From Belnapia moabensis DSM 16746 (lineage in GTDB: Bacteria; Pseudomonadota; Alphaproteobacteria; Acetobacterales; Acetobacteraceae), in contig NZ_JQKB01000027.1 of NCBI RefSeq assembly GCF_000745835.1, positions 1-64,000 on the forward strand: a stretch of DNA of 64,000 nt, given 5' to 3'. Positions 29,751 through 37,825 of the stretch are shown piece by piece; positions within the stretch are counted from its first letter, which is position 1; each line of letters begins with the position of its first letter. A program made the position numbers and the translations under genes. The notes under the pieces were generated by a model that was not told the DNA's origin, ran no database searches, and saw nothing but the letters and a program-made list of their open reading frames with translations.

Positions 29751-29882
29751 TGCTGGGTTCCCTCCGGGGTGCTTTCGGAGGCGGGAAGAACCATGGATGG
29801 GCCGGGTGGGGAAGTCCCCGCATGGGCTGGCCGGATGACGCAAGGCGTATAGACTGCCGGAAAATCCCGGAGGAACGCCGCC

Positions 29883-30635
29883 CTGCCGGACGATGTGCGG
29901 GTCTATTGGATGACTGGCTGCACCAGCTGCCTGCGTACCAAGGAGTTCCTGGCGCGGCACCGGGTGCCCTTCGCCTCGCGCAACGTGCTGGTCGACGAGG
30001 CGGCCTATGCGGAGCTGGAGCGCTTCGGGCTGCGGCAGGTGCCGATCGTCACGCGGGGCGAGGCCTGGGCGAATGGGCAGGTGCTCAAGGATGTGGCGGA
30101 GTTGGTCGGGATCGACCTCGGGGCGCCGCAGATCCTGCCGGTGGCGGAGCTGCGGCGGCGGCAGGAGGCGATCCTTGGCGGGGCGGCGCGGTTTGCGGCG
30201 CAGCTGCCGGAGGAGAGCCTCGGGACGCTGCTGCCGGACCGGCCCCGATCCTACGCCGATCTCGTCTATCATATCGTCAATATCGTCGATGCCTTCCTCG
30301 AGCATGAGGCGGGGATTCCGCTGCGCTACGAGGCGTATTTCCGGCTGCCGCCGAAGGCGGAGAAGGCCGAGCTGCTGGCCTATGCGGCGGATGTCTCGAC
30401 GCGACTGAAGGCCTGGTTCGACGGGCCGGGGCGCGGGCGGGATTGGACCGAGGCGGCGGAGGTCTATTACGGCCGGCAGTCGCTGCACGAATTCTTCGAG
30501 CGGACGGTCTGGCACAGCGGGCAGCACACGCGGCAGCTGATGTGGGTGCTGGAGCGGATGGGCATCGCGCCCGACGGAAAGCTTGGGCCGGAGGTCTTCG
30601 CCGGCCTGCCGATGCCGGAGGAGGTGTGGGGATGA
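29883..30635 (+). CDS. Glutaredoxin-like/DinB-like fusion protein
   Basis: About 250 aa. Residues ~5-85 form a glutaredoxin-like domain with CTSC as the active-site pair and QVPIVTRG as the cis-Pro loop. Residues ~110-235 look like a DinB-type four-helix bundle, with histidines that could bind a metal (LVYHIVNIVDAFLEHE, VWHSGQHTRQLMWVLE). GGAGGA at 29869-29874 is ideally spaced (8 nt) for CTG 29883 but 20 nt from GTG 29895, the first canonical start. Co-translated with the LLM oxidoreductase through an ATGA overlap. The function is unknown; thiol chemistry on a small molecule is plausible. Confidence 0.78.
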   Translation: MPDDVRVYWMTGCTSCLRTKEFLARHRVPFASRNVLVDEAAYAELERFGLRQVPIVTRGEAWANGQVLKDVAELVGIDLGAPQILPVAELRRRQEAILGGAARFAAQLPEESLGTLLPDRPRSYADLVYHIVNIVDAFLEHEAGIPLRYEAYFRLPPKAEKAELLAYAADVSTRLKAWFDGPGRGRDWTEAAEVYYGRQSLHEFFERTVWHSGQHTRQLMWVLERMGIAPDGKLGPEVFAGLPMPEEVWG

Positions 30636-31681
30636 AGCTTGGCCTGTCGATCGGCTATTCGGGGGCGCGGATGGACGTGCCCGTCGAACTCGTGCAGCGG
30701 GCGGAGGCGCTCGGCTACGACTCCGCCTGGACGGCGGAGGCCTATGGGTCGGACGCCGTCTCGCCGCTGGCCTATCTGGCGGCGGTGACGAAGCGCATCA
30801 AGCTCGGCACGGGGGTGATGCAGCTCGCCGCGCGGACGCCGGCGAATGCGGCGATGTGCGCGGGCACGGTAGACAGCCTCGCGGGCGGCGGGCGGTTCAT
30901 CGCGGGGCTCGGGGTGAGCGGGCCGCAGATCGTCGAGGGGTGGTACGGGCAGCCCTGGGGCAAGCCCTATTACCGTGTGAAGGATTATGTCGCCATCATG
31001 CGGAAGATCTGGGCGCGCGAGGCGCCGGTGACGCATGACGGGCCGGAGATCCCCCTGCCCTATACCGGGCCCGGCGCGCTCGGCATCGGCAAGCCGCTGA
31101 AGTCGATCCTGCACATGAACCCTGCCATCCCCGTCTACTTGGGGACGGAGACGGATGCGATGGTGCGGCTGACCGGCGAGATCGCGGATGGGTGGCTGGC
31201 GCTCGGCTTCGTGCCCGGCACCATCGGGCATTTCCTGCCGCTGCTGGAGGAAGGGTTCCGGCGCGCGGAGAAGGCGACGGGCAGGAAGAAGACGCGGGCG
31301 GACTTCACCATCCAGGCCAGCGTGCATGTGGAGGTGTCCGACGACGTGCGGGGCGCGCTGGCGAAGCTGAAGCCGGAGATCGCGCTCTATGTCGGCGGCA
31401 TGGGGCACAAGGACAAGAATTTCCATCGCGACATGATGGAGCGGCGCGGCTTCGGCGAGGCGGCGGCGCGTATCCAGGAGCTGTACCTGGCGGGGCGGAA
31501 GGAGGAGGCGATTGCCGCCGTGCCGGATGACTGGGTGGACATGAAGTCGCTGGTCGGGCCGCCGGCGCGGATCAGGGAGCGGTTCCGCGCCTGGGCGGAG
31601 AGCGGGGCGGATGCACTCAACGTGCGCTCGCGCCAGCCGGAGGCGATCGAGGTGATGGCGCAGGCGGCGGGGCTGGCATGA
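30632..31681 (+). CDS. LLM-class flavin-dependent oxidoreductase
   Basis: 349 aa luciferase-like TIM barrel. Features: MKLGLSIGYSGARM, RAEALGYDSAWTAEAYGSDA, KRIKLGTGVMQLAARTPA, GRFIAGLGVSGPQIVEGWYG and the C-terminal GPPARIRERFRAWAESG. These fit the F420- or FMN-dependent class related to methylene-H4MPT reductase-like proteins. It sits in a three-gene unit (Grx-DinB fusion, LLM, crotonase) with ATGA overlaps on both sides, suggesting one catabolic or detoxification pathway with unknown substrate. Confidence 0.9.
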   Translation: MKLGLSIGYSGARMDVPVELVQRAEALGYDSAWTAEAYGSDAVSPLAYLAAVTKRIKLGTGVMQLAARTPANAAMCAGTVDSLAGGGRFIAGLGVSGPQIVEGWYGQPWGKPYYRVKDYVAIMRKIWAREAPVTHDGPEIPLPYTGPGALGIGKPLKSILHMNPAIPVYLGTETDAMVRLTGEIADGWLALGFVPGTIGHFLPLLEEGFRRAEKATGRKKTRADFTIQASVHVEVSDDVRGALAKLKPEIALYVGGMGHKDKNFHRDMMERRGFGEAAARIQELYLAGRKEEAIAAVPDDWVDMKSLVGPPARIRERFRAWAESGADALNVRSRQPEAIEVMAQAAGLA

Positions 31682-32454
31682 GCGACGCGGTGCTGTTCGA
31701 GATGGTGGAGCCGCATGTGGCGCTCGTCACCATCAACCGGCCGGAGGCGCGGAACGCGGTGAATGGCGCGGTCGCCGCGAGGCTTGAGGCGGCGGTCGAT
31801 CGGGTGGAGGCGGACCCGGTGATCTGGGCCGTGGTGCTGACTGGGGCGGGGCCGCATGCCTTCTGCGCCGGGGCCGATCTCAAGGAGGTGTCGGCGGGGC
31901 GGAGCGCGGGGCTGGCGACGGAGCGGTATGGCTTCGGCGGCTTCGTCAAGGCGACCCGGACGAAGCTCTGGATCGCGGCGGCGCAGGGGCATGCGCTGGC
32001 GGGCGGGCTGGAGCTGCTGCTGGCCTGCGACATGGCTGTCGCGGCGGAGACGGCCACCTTCGGCCTGCCGGAGGTGAAGCGGAGCCTGGTGGCGGCGGCG
32101 GGCGGCGTCTTCCGCCTGCCGCGGGCGCTGCCGAAGGCCATCGCCCTGCAGATGATCGCCACCGGGGAGCCGATTCCGGCGGCGCTCGCCTTGCAGCACG
32201 GGTTGGTCAACGCCGTGGTGCCAGCGGCGGAGGTGCGGGAGGCGGCGCTCGGCCTCGCCCGACGGGTCACGGCCAATGCGCCGGTGGCGGTGCGGGAGAG
32301 CCTTGCCATCGCGCGGCAGGCGCTGGTGCTGGATGACGAGACGCTGTGGCGGCTGAGCCGCGAGGCCAGCGCCCGCATCAAGCAGACCGAGGATTTCCAG
32401 GAAGGCCCCAAGGCCTTCGTCGAGAAGCGCGCCCCCCGCTGGGTCGGGCGCTAG
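31678..32454 (+). CDS. Crotonase/enoyl-CoA hydratase-family protein
   Basis: 258 aa. CoA-binding and oxyanion-hole segments FCAGADLKEV and GGLELLLACDMAVAAE are present. The first catalytic Glu of enoyl-CoA hydratases is kept (FGLPEVKRSL), but the position of the second falls in KAIALQMIATG, where Gln replaces Glu. Hydratase activity is therefore uncertain; isomerase, hydrolase or another crotonase reaction is possible. Last gene of the 29.9-32.4 kb unit. Confidence 0.88.
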   Translation: MSDAVLFEMVEPHVALVTINRPEARNAVNGAVAARLEAAVDRVEADPVIWAVVLTGAGPHAFCAGADLKEVSAGRSAGLATERYGFGGFVKATRTKLWIAAAQGHALAGGLELLLACDMAVAAETATFGLPEVKRSLVAAAGGVFRLPRALPKAIALQMIATGEPIPAALALQHGLVNAVVPAAEVREAALGLARRVTANAPVAVRESLAIARQALVLDDETLWRLSREASARIKQTEDFQEGPKAFVEKRAPRWVGR

Positions 32455-32466
32455 ACACGGACCGGT

Positions 32467-32522
32467 CCAGGCCGGGTTTCGGCCTGGTGGGAGGCATTCG
32501 GGGAGGGCAAGGCCCTCCCTGA
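32467..32522. terminator. Two-hairpin intergenic element after the crotonase gene
   Basis: Hairpin 1: CCAGGCC, 7-nt loop, GGCCTGG (32467-32487). Hairpin 2: GGGAGGGC, loop AAG, GCCCTCCC (32501-32519), extendable by three pairs. The joining sequence begins TGGGAGG. It separates the crotonase gene from the Bug gene and is similar in length and layout to 28618-28674. Confidence 0.7.
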
Positions 32523-32535
32523 CTGGGAGGAAACA

Positions 32536-33486
32536 ATGAAGCGCAGAACGCTCATCGCCGGGATGGCGCTCGCCACGCCTGCCCTGGCCCAGGCCGACCG
32601 CTGGCCGAGCCGGGAGATCAGCCTCATCACCGGCTTCGGCCCGGGCGGGGGGACGGATGTAGTGGCCCGCGCCATCGCCGCGCATATGGAGAAGACGCTC
32701 GGCGTCGCCATTCCCGTCCGCAACACGCCAGGGGCGGGTGGGACGCTGGGGCCGGCGCGGATCGCCCAGGCGCGGCCGGATGGCTATACCTTCGGCCTGG
32801 TCGGGCTGTCGGCGCTGGTGGTGGCGCCGCTGACGATGGATGTGCCCTACAAGCCCTGGGAAAGCTTCGACTTCCTCGGCTGCACCTCGGAGCTGCGGAT
32901 CGGGGTGCCGGTCGGGCCGTCCATGCCGCAAGTGCGGACGCTCGCCGACTTCATCGCGGAGGGGCGGCGGCGGCCGATCACGGTGGCCAGCACCAATCCC
33001 GGCTCGGCGGTCAGCTTCTTCGACCTGGCGCGGCTGGCGGGTATCCAGATCAGCTACGTGCCCTTCGGCAGCATCACGGAGGCGGCGAGCCAGGTGGCGG
33101 GCGGGCATGTCGATACTTATTCCGGCACCTCCGAGATGATCGGGCTGGTGCGGGGCGGGCAGCTCCGGATGCTGGCGAGTGCGAGCGTCGATCGCTGGCC
33201 GGACTTCCCGGATGTGCCGACGCTCATCGAGCAGGGCTACCAGACGGCGACGCGGCAGCTCATCGTCTGGGCCGGGCCGGCGGGGATGCCGGCGCCGATC
33301 CGCGAGCGGCTGGAGGCGGCGCTGATGGCGGCGGCGCGGGACCCGGAGGTCCAGGCGCGGCAGGCGGCGGGCGGCATCGCCAGCCGGGTCATCGAGGGGG
33401 CGCGGACCCTGGCCGCGATCCGCGAGGTGCAGCCGGGGGTGGAGGCGGCGCTGGTCGCTTCGGGGATGAGCCGGAAGCGGAGCTAA
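32536..33486 (+). CDS. Tripartite tricarboxylate transporter (Bug) solute-binding protein
   Basis: 316 aa, with GGGAGG upstream of ATG. Signal peptide MKRRTLIAGMALATPALAQA. The Bug fold is shown by WPSREISLITGFGPGGGTDVVAR, NTPGAGGTLGPARIAQARPDGY, GHVDTYSGTSEMIGLVRGG and PDVPTLIEQGY. Orphan binding proteins of this type are abundant in Acetobacteraceae and Burkholderiales; ligands are mostly small carboxylates. No TctA/TctB subunits are nearby. The stop abuts the convergent tspO stop. Confidence 0.93.
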   Translation: MKRRTLIAGMALATPALAQADRWPSREISLITGFGPGGGTDVVARAIAAHMEKTLGVAIPVRNTPGAGGTLGPARIAQARPDGYTFGLVGLSALVVAPLTMDVPYKPWESFDFLGCTSELRIGVPVGPSMPQVRTLADFIAEGRRRPITVASTNPGSAVSFFDLARLAGIQISYVPFGSITEAASQVAGGHVDTYSGTSEMIGLVRGGQLRMLASASVDRWPDFPDVPTLIEQGYQTATRQLIVWAGPAGMPAPIRERLEAALMAAARDPEVQARQAAGGIASRVIEGARTLAAIREVQPGVEAALVASGMSRKRS

Positions 33487-33948
33487 TCAGGCGGCGCGCG
33501 GGTTGCGCTGCCAAATAGCGTAGTTCAGCGCGCCGGCGAAGGTGACCCAGGCGAGGTAGGGCGCCATCAGCCAAGCGGCCGTCGCGCTGATCGGGGCGAA
33601 GAGCAGGATGCAGCCGAGGATGGAAAGCCAGAGCAGCACCAGCTCGGCGAAGGCAAGGTCCGGGCGCTTCATCCCGAAGAAGATACCGGACCAGGCGGCG
33701 TTCAGCACCAGCTGAACGGCATAGAGAGCAAGCGCGGGGACGATGCCGGCCTCGCGCCAGACCAGCCAGCCGGCGATGGCGATCAGGATGTAGAGCAGCG
33801 TCCAAGCCGGGGCGAAGAGCCAGTTGGGCGGATTCCAGCTCGGCTTCGCCAGGCTCTCGTACCATTCGCCGGGGCGAAAGACGGCGCCGGAGCAGGCAAC
33901 GAGGAAGCAAGCGGCGAAGAAGCCGAGCAGGGCGAGGGTGCTGTTCAT
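33487..33948 (-). CDS. tspO: TspO/MBR-family tryptophan-rich sensory protein
   Basis: 153 aa from ATG 33948, with five membrane segments. The family signature WYESLAKPSWNPPNWLFAPAWTLLY is present around residues 28-52, as are WSGIFFGMKRPDLAFAELVLLW and the C-terminal YLAWVTFAGALNYAIWQRN. TspO binds tetrapyrroles and in alphaproteobacteria modulates pigment and porphyrin-related gene expression. Divergent from the phosphotransferase gene. Confidence 0.93.
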   Translation of the reverse strand: MNSTLALLGFFAACFLVACSGAVFRPGEWYESLAKPSWNPPNWLFAPAWTLLYILIAIAGWLVWREAGIVPALALYAVQLVLNAAWSGIFFGMKRPDLAFAELVLLWLSILGCILLFAPISATAAWLMAPYLAWVTFAGALNYAIWQRNPRAA

Positions 33949-34033
33949 CGGGGCAGGATAGAACAATTCGGGCGCATGGTTGCCCCCTCCCCTCGCCCCG
34001 GCCATGCTCCGGCGGGATCGGGAGGAGATGCGC

Positions 34034-35053
34034 ATGGGCGAGGCGCCTGAGTTCGAGGCCGCGCGGCTGGATGGCTTCCTGCGGAGCGCCATCCCAGGGC
34101 TTCAGGGGGAGATGGCGGTGGAGCGCATCTCCGGCGGCCAGTCGAACCCGACCTTCTTCGTCACCTATGCGAACCGGCGGCTGGTGCTGCGGAAGAAGCC
34201 GCCGGGCGAGGTGCTGCCCTCGGCCCATGCCGTCGACCGCGAGGCGCGGGTGCTGCGGGCGCTGGCGGGGAGCGAGGTGCCGGTGCCCCCGGTCGTGCTT
34301 TTCCATGAGGGGACGGAGGTGGTGGGGACGCCCTTCTACGTCATGGAGCGCGTCGAGGGACGGGTCTTCGGCACCTGCGACCTGCCGGGCGCGGCGGTGG
34401 CGGAGCGGCGGGCGATGTATCTCTCCTTCGCCGAGACGCTGGCGCGGCTGCACGACGTGGACTGGCAGGCGGCCGGGCTGGAAGGCTTCGGGCGGCCGGG
34501 CAACTACTTCGAGCGGCAGGTCGGGCGTTGGACGAAGCAGTGGGAGCAGCAGCGCTTCCGCGATATCCCGGAGCTGGCCGAGCTGGCGGGGTGGGTCGCG
34601 GCGCATATCCCGCCGGATGATGGCGAGGCGAGCATCGTCCATGGAGATTACCGGCCGGGGAACGTGATGTTCGCCCCGGACGGGCCGCAGGTGGTGGCGG
34701 TGTTGGACTGGGAGCTTTCGACCATCGGGCACCCGCTGGCTGACCTCGCCTTCAGCACCATCCCCTGGCGGAGCACGCCAGAGGAGTATGGCGGGATGCG
34801 GGGGCTCGACCTGGCGGCGCTCGGGATTCCGGGCGAGGAGGACTACGTGACGCACTACTACGCCTGCCGCCGAACGCCGGCGCCGCGGCTGGAGCCCTTC
34901 CACCGGGCCTTCGCCATGTTCCGCTTCGCCGTGATCTTCGAGGGGATCGCGGTGCGGGCGCGGACCGGGACGGCGGCGTCGGCGGATGCGCTGAAGGTCG
35001 GCGACCTGTCGATGGCCTATGCCCGGCGCGGCCTGGAGTGCATCCAAGCTTAG
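34034..35053 (+). CDS. APH-family phosphotransferase (ACAD10-like kinase)
   Basis: 339 aa from ATG 34034, which has GGGAGGAG at proper spacing; ATG 34028 is too close to it. Kinase-like fold: nucleotide loop ISGGQSNPTFFV, Lys in RLVLRKKPPGE, catalytic loop IVHGDYRPGNVMF and metal motif VLDWELSTIGHPLADLAF. Homologues often sit beside acyl-CoA dehydrogenase genes and are thought to phosphorylate hydroxyacyl substrates. No acyl-CoA dehydrogenase is adjacent here. Confidence 0.9.
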   Translation: MGEAPEFEAARLDGFLRSAIPGLQGEMAVERISGGQSNPTFFVTYANRRLVLRKKPPGEVLPSAHAVDREARVLRALAGSEVPVPPVVLFHEGTEVVGTPFYVMERVEGRVFGTCDLPGAAVAERRAMYLSFAETLARLHDVDWQAAGLEGFGRPGNYFERQVGRWTKQWEQQRFRDIPELAELAGWVAAHIPPDDGEASIVHGDYRPGNVMFAPDGPQVVAVLDWELSTIGHPLADLAFSTIPWRSTPEEYGGMRGLDLAALGIPGEEDYVTHYYACRRTPAPRLEPFHRAFAMFRFAVIFEGIAVRARTGTAASADALKVGDLSMAYARRGLECIQA

Positions 35054-35120
35054 GAACGCCGATGTCCGGCGGATGGCGTCGCCCGGAACGACGCCGTCCC
35101 GGTCCTCAGCCGCAGGGCTA

Positions 35121-35224
35121 GAGCGGTTTCCGTTCGCGCTGGCTCACGGATCCCGCTCCAGCTTATTGTTTTGACGAGCAAATTACTCCGGTCAGGTGAT
35201 TCCACCTGACCGAAGTTTGCTCTA
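35121..35224. repeat. Pair of imperfect palindromes (alphaproteobacterial intergenic repeat type)
   Basis: Palindrome A: GAGCGG-TT-TCCGT ... ACGGA-TC-CCGCTC (35121-35158). Palindrome B: outer arms GAGCAAA/TTTGCTC (35176-35182, 35216-35222) enclosing a perfect stem CGGTCAGGTG-ATTC-CACCTGACCG (35189-35212). Short palindromes of this style, with an AGAGC outer arm and a GGTCAGGTG-like inner arm, are dispersed in many alphaproteobacterial genomes. Palindrome B overlaps the stop codon of the next gene. Confidence 0.75.
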
Positions 35225-35761
35225 GCCGACGTTCCAGTCCACCGGCGTGCAGATGAAGGGCGTCCGGGGGTTTAGATAGACCTGGGTGGCGCCGCCCGAG
35301 AGCATCGAGGCCGAGGCAGGCTCCGTCCTTGTTGGGGCGAAAGTCGGTTGGGGCGCGATCGGCCCCTCGACGCCCTCGACGGTTTCCGAGCCGCGCAATT
35401 CGATCTTCCAAAGCTCGTTGTCCCGAAGGTCGTTCCAGTTCCGGCAGATCGCCGTGATCTCCCGGTAGTAGTTCTTGGCGACCCGCGAGATCTCTGCCCC
35501 GGTCAGCATGCCCTCGAACTGGCTGGCCCGCCCGAATGCAGACCCGATGGCCGTGCCGTCGACCCAATAGTTCGGCAGGTAGATGGCGTTCTTCGCCTTC
35601 TTGCCGTGGAACCGCAGGAACAGATGCGGCGCGGCGTACATGTAGACCCGGAGCGCCGCGCCTTTCGTGAAGGAGTTGATGACCTCGGAGATCTTCTCGG
35701 GCGTATGGCCAAGTTCCTGCAACCATTGTTCTGGTGTCTTGTTGATGATTGCCGAGCGCAT
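35222..35761 (-). CDS. Unrecognised protein in a lower-GC island; weak toxin-like features
   Basis: 179 aa from ATG 35761. No signal peptide or membrane helix. The helical N-terminus (EQWLQELGHTPEKISEVINS) is followed by LRVYMYAAPHLFLRFHGKK (38-56), YLPNYWVDG and, near the C-terminus, VEGPIAPQ and GGATQVYLNP (156-165). The last motif recalls the Gly-Gly-x-x-Gln strand of some NAD-processing toxins (TNT or ADP-ribosyltransferase-like), but this is only a resemblance. Base composition is lower in GC than in its neighbours. No cognate immunity gene is evident. Confidence 0.6.
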   Translation of the reverse strand: MRSAIINKTPEQWLQELGHTPEKISEVINSFTKGAALRVYMYAAPHLFLRFHGKKAKNAIYLPNYWVDGTAIGSAFGRASQFEGMLTGAEISRVAKNYYREITAICRNWNDLRDNELWKIELRGSETVEGVEGPIAPQPTFAPTRTEPASASMLSGGATQVYLNPRTPFICTPVDWNVG

Positions 35762-36027
35762 CTCTCGTTTCCCTTCACTTGCGTGCCTCCGGCCATCCAA
35801 CCTTTGGCACAGGCCGGAAGGTGTCGGTGAACGCTGGGCGGTTGATACCGCCAAGCCAAGGTTTCAGGCAAAGAGCATTTCGGGAAATTCAGAATACCAA
35901 CGAAAAGGCCGGCAGTGCCGGGCTGAAGCGCGGGCGCAAAGCATCGAAGCCTCCCCGCTGCTTCGCAGGGGGAGGCTTCGCCTGATATTGCCCATAGGCT
36001 GCCGCGCCGTGGAGGCGCGGCGGCGGA
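35762..36027. other. Intergenic region between the island gene and etfD
   Basis: No gene is supported. The stretch includes the likely promoter region of the minus-strand hypothetical gene, a relatively AT-rich segment at 35865-35920, and the etfD terminator hairpin at 35946-35979. Confidence 0.6.
35946..35979 (-). terminator. Terminator hairpin downstream of the ETF-QO gene
   Basis: GAAGCCTCCCC (35946-35956) pairs perfectly with GGGGAGGCTTC (35969-35979); the loop region contains a further CTGC-TTC-GCAG stem. It lies about 50 bp after the etfD stop on the minus strand. Only a short T-run follows, so termination strength is uncertain. Confidence 0.65.
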
Positions 36028-37731
36028 TCACATCCCGCCGATATAGTTCGGCCCGCCGCCACCTTCCGGCGTGCGCCAATCGATGTTCTGCGTCGGGTCC
36101 TTGATGTCGCAGGTTTTGCAGTGAACGCAGTTCTGCGCATTGATGACGAGGCGCGCGCCGCCGTCGCCGGCCTCGACATCGCCGCCGGGGCCGGTGGCCT
36201 CGGGGTCTGGCGTGCCCTTCAGCTCGCGCTCCGCATCCGGCCCGACGGCCTCGTAGACCGCTGCCGGGCAGTAGCGGCTTTCGGGGCTGCGGAACTGGTC
36301 CCAGTTCACGCCCTTCCAGCGGCCCGGGTCGCGGAGCTGGAGGTGGGCGGGCTGGTTCTCCTCATGGTTGGTGTTGGAGAGGAAGACTGAGGAGAGGCGG
36401 TCGAAGGTCAGCACGCCGTCCGGCTTCGGGTAGACGATGCGCTTCGCTTGAGAGGCGGGCTTCAGCGTCTCATGGTCGGCGTGGTGCGGCCAGGTCCAGG
36501 GCGCCTTCCCGCGGAAGACGTAGGTGTCGAGCGCGGCATTGGCGAGGCCGCCCCAGAAGCCGTACTTGGCGAAGCCCGGGCGGATATTGCGGACGCCCTT
36601 CAGCTCCTCCCAGACCCAGCTCGCCTCGAGGGCGGTGGGGTAGCTGTCGAGCACCGGCACGCGCGTCTCCTCCGCAATCGCCGCGGCGGCGGCCTCGGCG
36701 GCGAGCATGCCGGTCTTCATGCTGGTATGCGTGCCCTTGATCTTCGGCACGTTGAGGAAGCCGGCGCAGTCGCCGATCAGCGCGCCGCCGGGGAATACCA
36801 GCTTCGGGATGGCCTGGAAGCCGCCCTCGTTCAGCGCGCGGGCGCCGTAGGCGACGCGCTTGCCGCCTTCCAGCATCTTCCGCACCTCGGGATGCGTCTT
36901 GAAGCGCTGGAACTCGTCGAAGGGCGAAAGCCATGGGTTCGAGTAGTCGAGGCCGACGACGAAGCCGATGGAGACCAGATTCTCGCCCAGCATGTAGAGC
37001 CAGGAGCCGCCATAGGTGTCGGAGGTCAACGGCCAGCCCGTGCTGTGCCAGACGAGGCCGGGCTTGTGCTTCTCCTTCGGGATCTCCCACAGTTCCTTCA
37101 TCCCGAGCGCATAGGTCTGCGGGGCGACGCCCTGGCGCAGGTCGTAGCGCTCGAAGAGCTGCTTGGTCAGCGAGCCGCGGCAGCCCTCGGCGAAGAGGGT
37201 GTAGCTGGCGCGCAGCTCCATCCCCGGCTCGTAGGCGGGGCCCTTGGTGCCGTCCTTCTGGATGCCGGCGACGCCGGCAATGACGCCCTTGACCTGCCCG
37301 TCCTCGACGATGGTCTCGGAGGCGGCGAAGCCGGGGTAGATCTCGACGCCGAGCGCCTCGGCCTTGGCGCCGAGCCAACGGCAGACATTGCCGAGAGAGA
37401 CGATGTAGTTGCCGTGGTTGTTCATCTGCGGCGGCGTCGGCAGCTTGAAGGCGCGCGTCTCCGTCAGCAGCATGAAGCGGTCATCGGTCGCGGGCGTCGC
37501 CAGCGCCGGCGGGTCCTCGCGCCAGTCAGGCAGCAGCTCGTCGAGGGCGCGAACCTCGAGCACGGCGCCGGAGAGGGTATGGGCGCCGATCTCGCTGCCC
37601 TTCTCGACCAAGCAGACCGTGGCATCGGGCGCGACCTGCTTCAGCCGGATCGCGGCGGCGAGGCCGGCGGGGCCTCCCCCGACGATCAGGACATCGAACT
37701 CCATCGACTCGCGCGCTTCGGCCTCGGACAT
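36028..37731 (-). CDS. etfD: Electron transfer flavoprotein-ubiquinone oxidoreductase
   Basis: ETF-QO passes electrons from ETF to ubiquinone at the inner membrane during fatty acid and amino acid oxidation. 567 aa from ATG 37731, with AGGAGGAG upstream. FAD-binding [19 protein letters not shown] near residue 15, [11 protein letters not shown], ubiquinone-domain [24 protein letters not shown], second FAD segment [19 protein letters not shown], and a C-terminal 4Fe-4S motif with [19 protein letters not shown]. Full length. Confidence 0.96.
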   Translation of the reverse strand: MSEAEARESMEFDVLIVGGGPAGLAAAIRLKQVAPDATVCLVEKGSEIGAHTLSGAVLEVRALDELLPDWREDPPALATPATDDRFMLLTETRAFKLPTPPQMNNHGNYIVSLGNVCRWLGAKAEALGVEIYPGFAASETIVEDGQVKGVIAGVAGIQKDGTKGPAYEPGMELRASYTLFAEGCRGSLTKQLFERYDLRQGVAPQTYALGMKELWEIPKEKHKPGLVWHSTGWPLTSDTYGGSWLYMLGENLVSIGFVVGLDYSNPWLSPFDEFQRFKTHPEVRKMLEGGKRVAYGARALNEGGFQAIPKLVFPGGALIGDCAGFLNVPKIKGTHTSMKTGMLAAEAAAAAIAEETRVPVLDSYPTALEASWVWEELKGVRNIRPGFAKYGFWGGLANAALDTYVFRGKAPWTWPHHADHETLKPASQAKRIVYPKPDGVLTFDRLSSVFLSNTNHEENQPAHLQLRDPGRWKGVNWDQFRSPESRYCPAAVYEAVGPDAERELKGTPDPEATGPGGDVEAGDGGARLVINAQNCVHCKTCDIKDPTQNIDWRTPEGGGGPNYIGGM

Positions 37732-37825
37732 GCCTGGCTCCTCCTGGTTCGCCACCGCATGTAGCGTCGCTTCGGGTTGCACGGAACCCCGGGGGCAGGA
37801 ATATAGGCCGTTGACGGGGGCGCGG

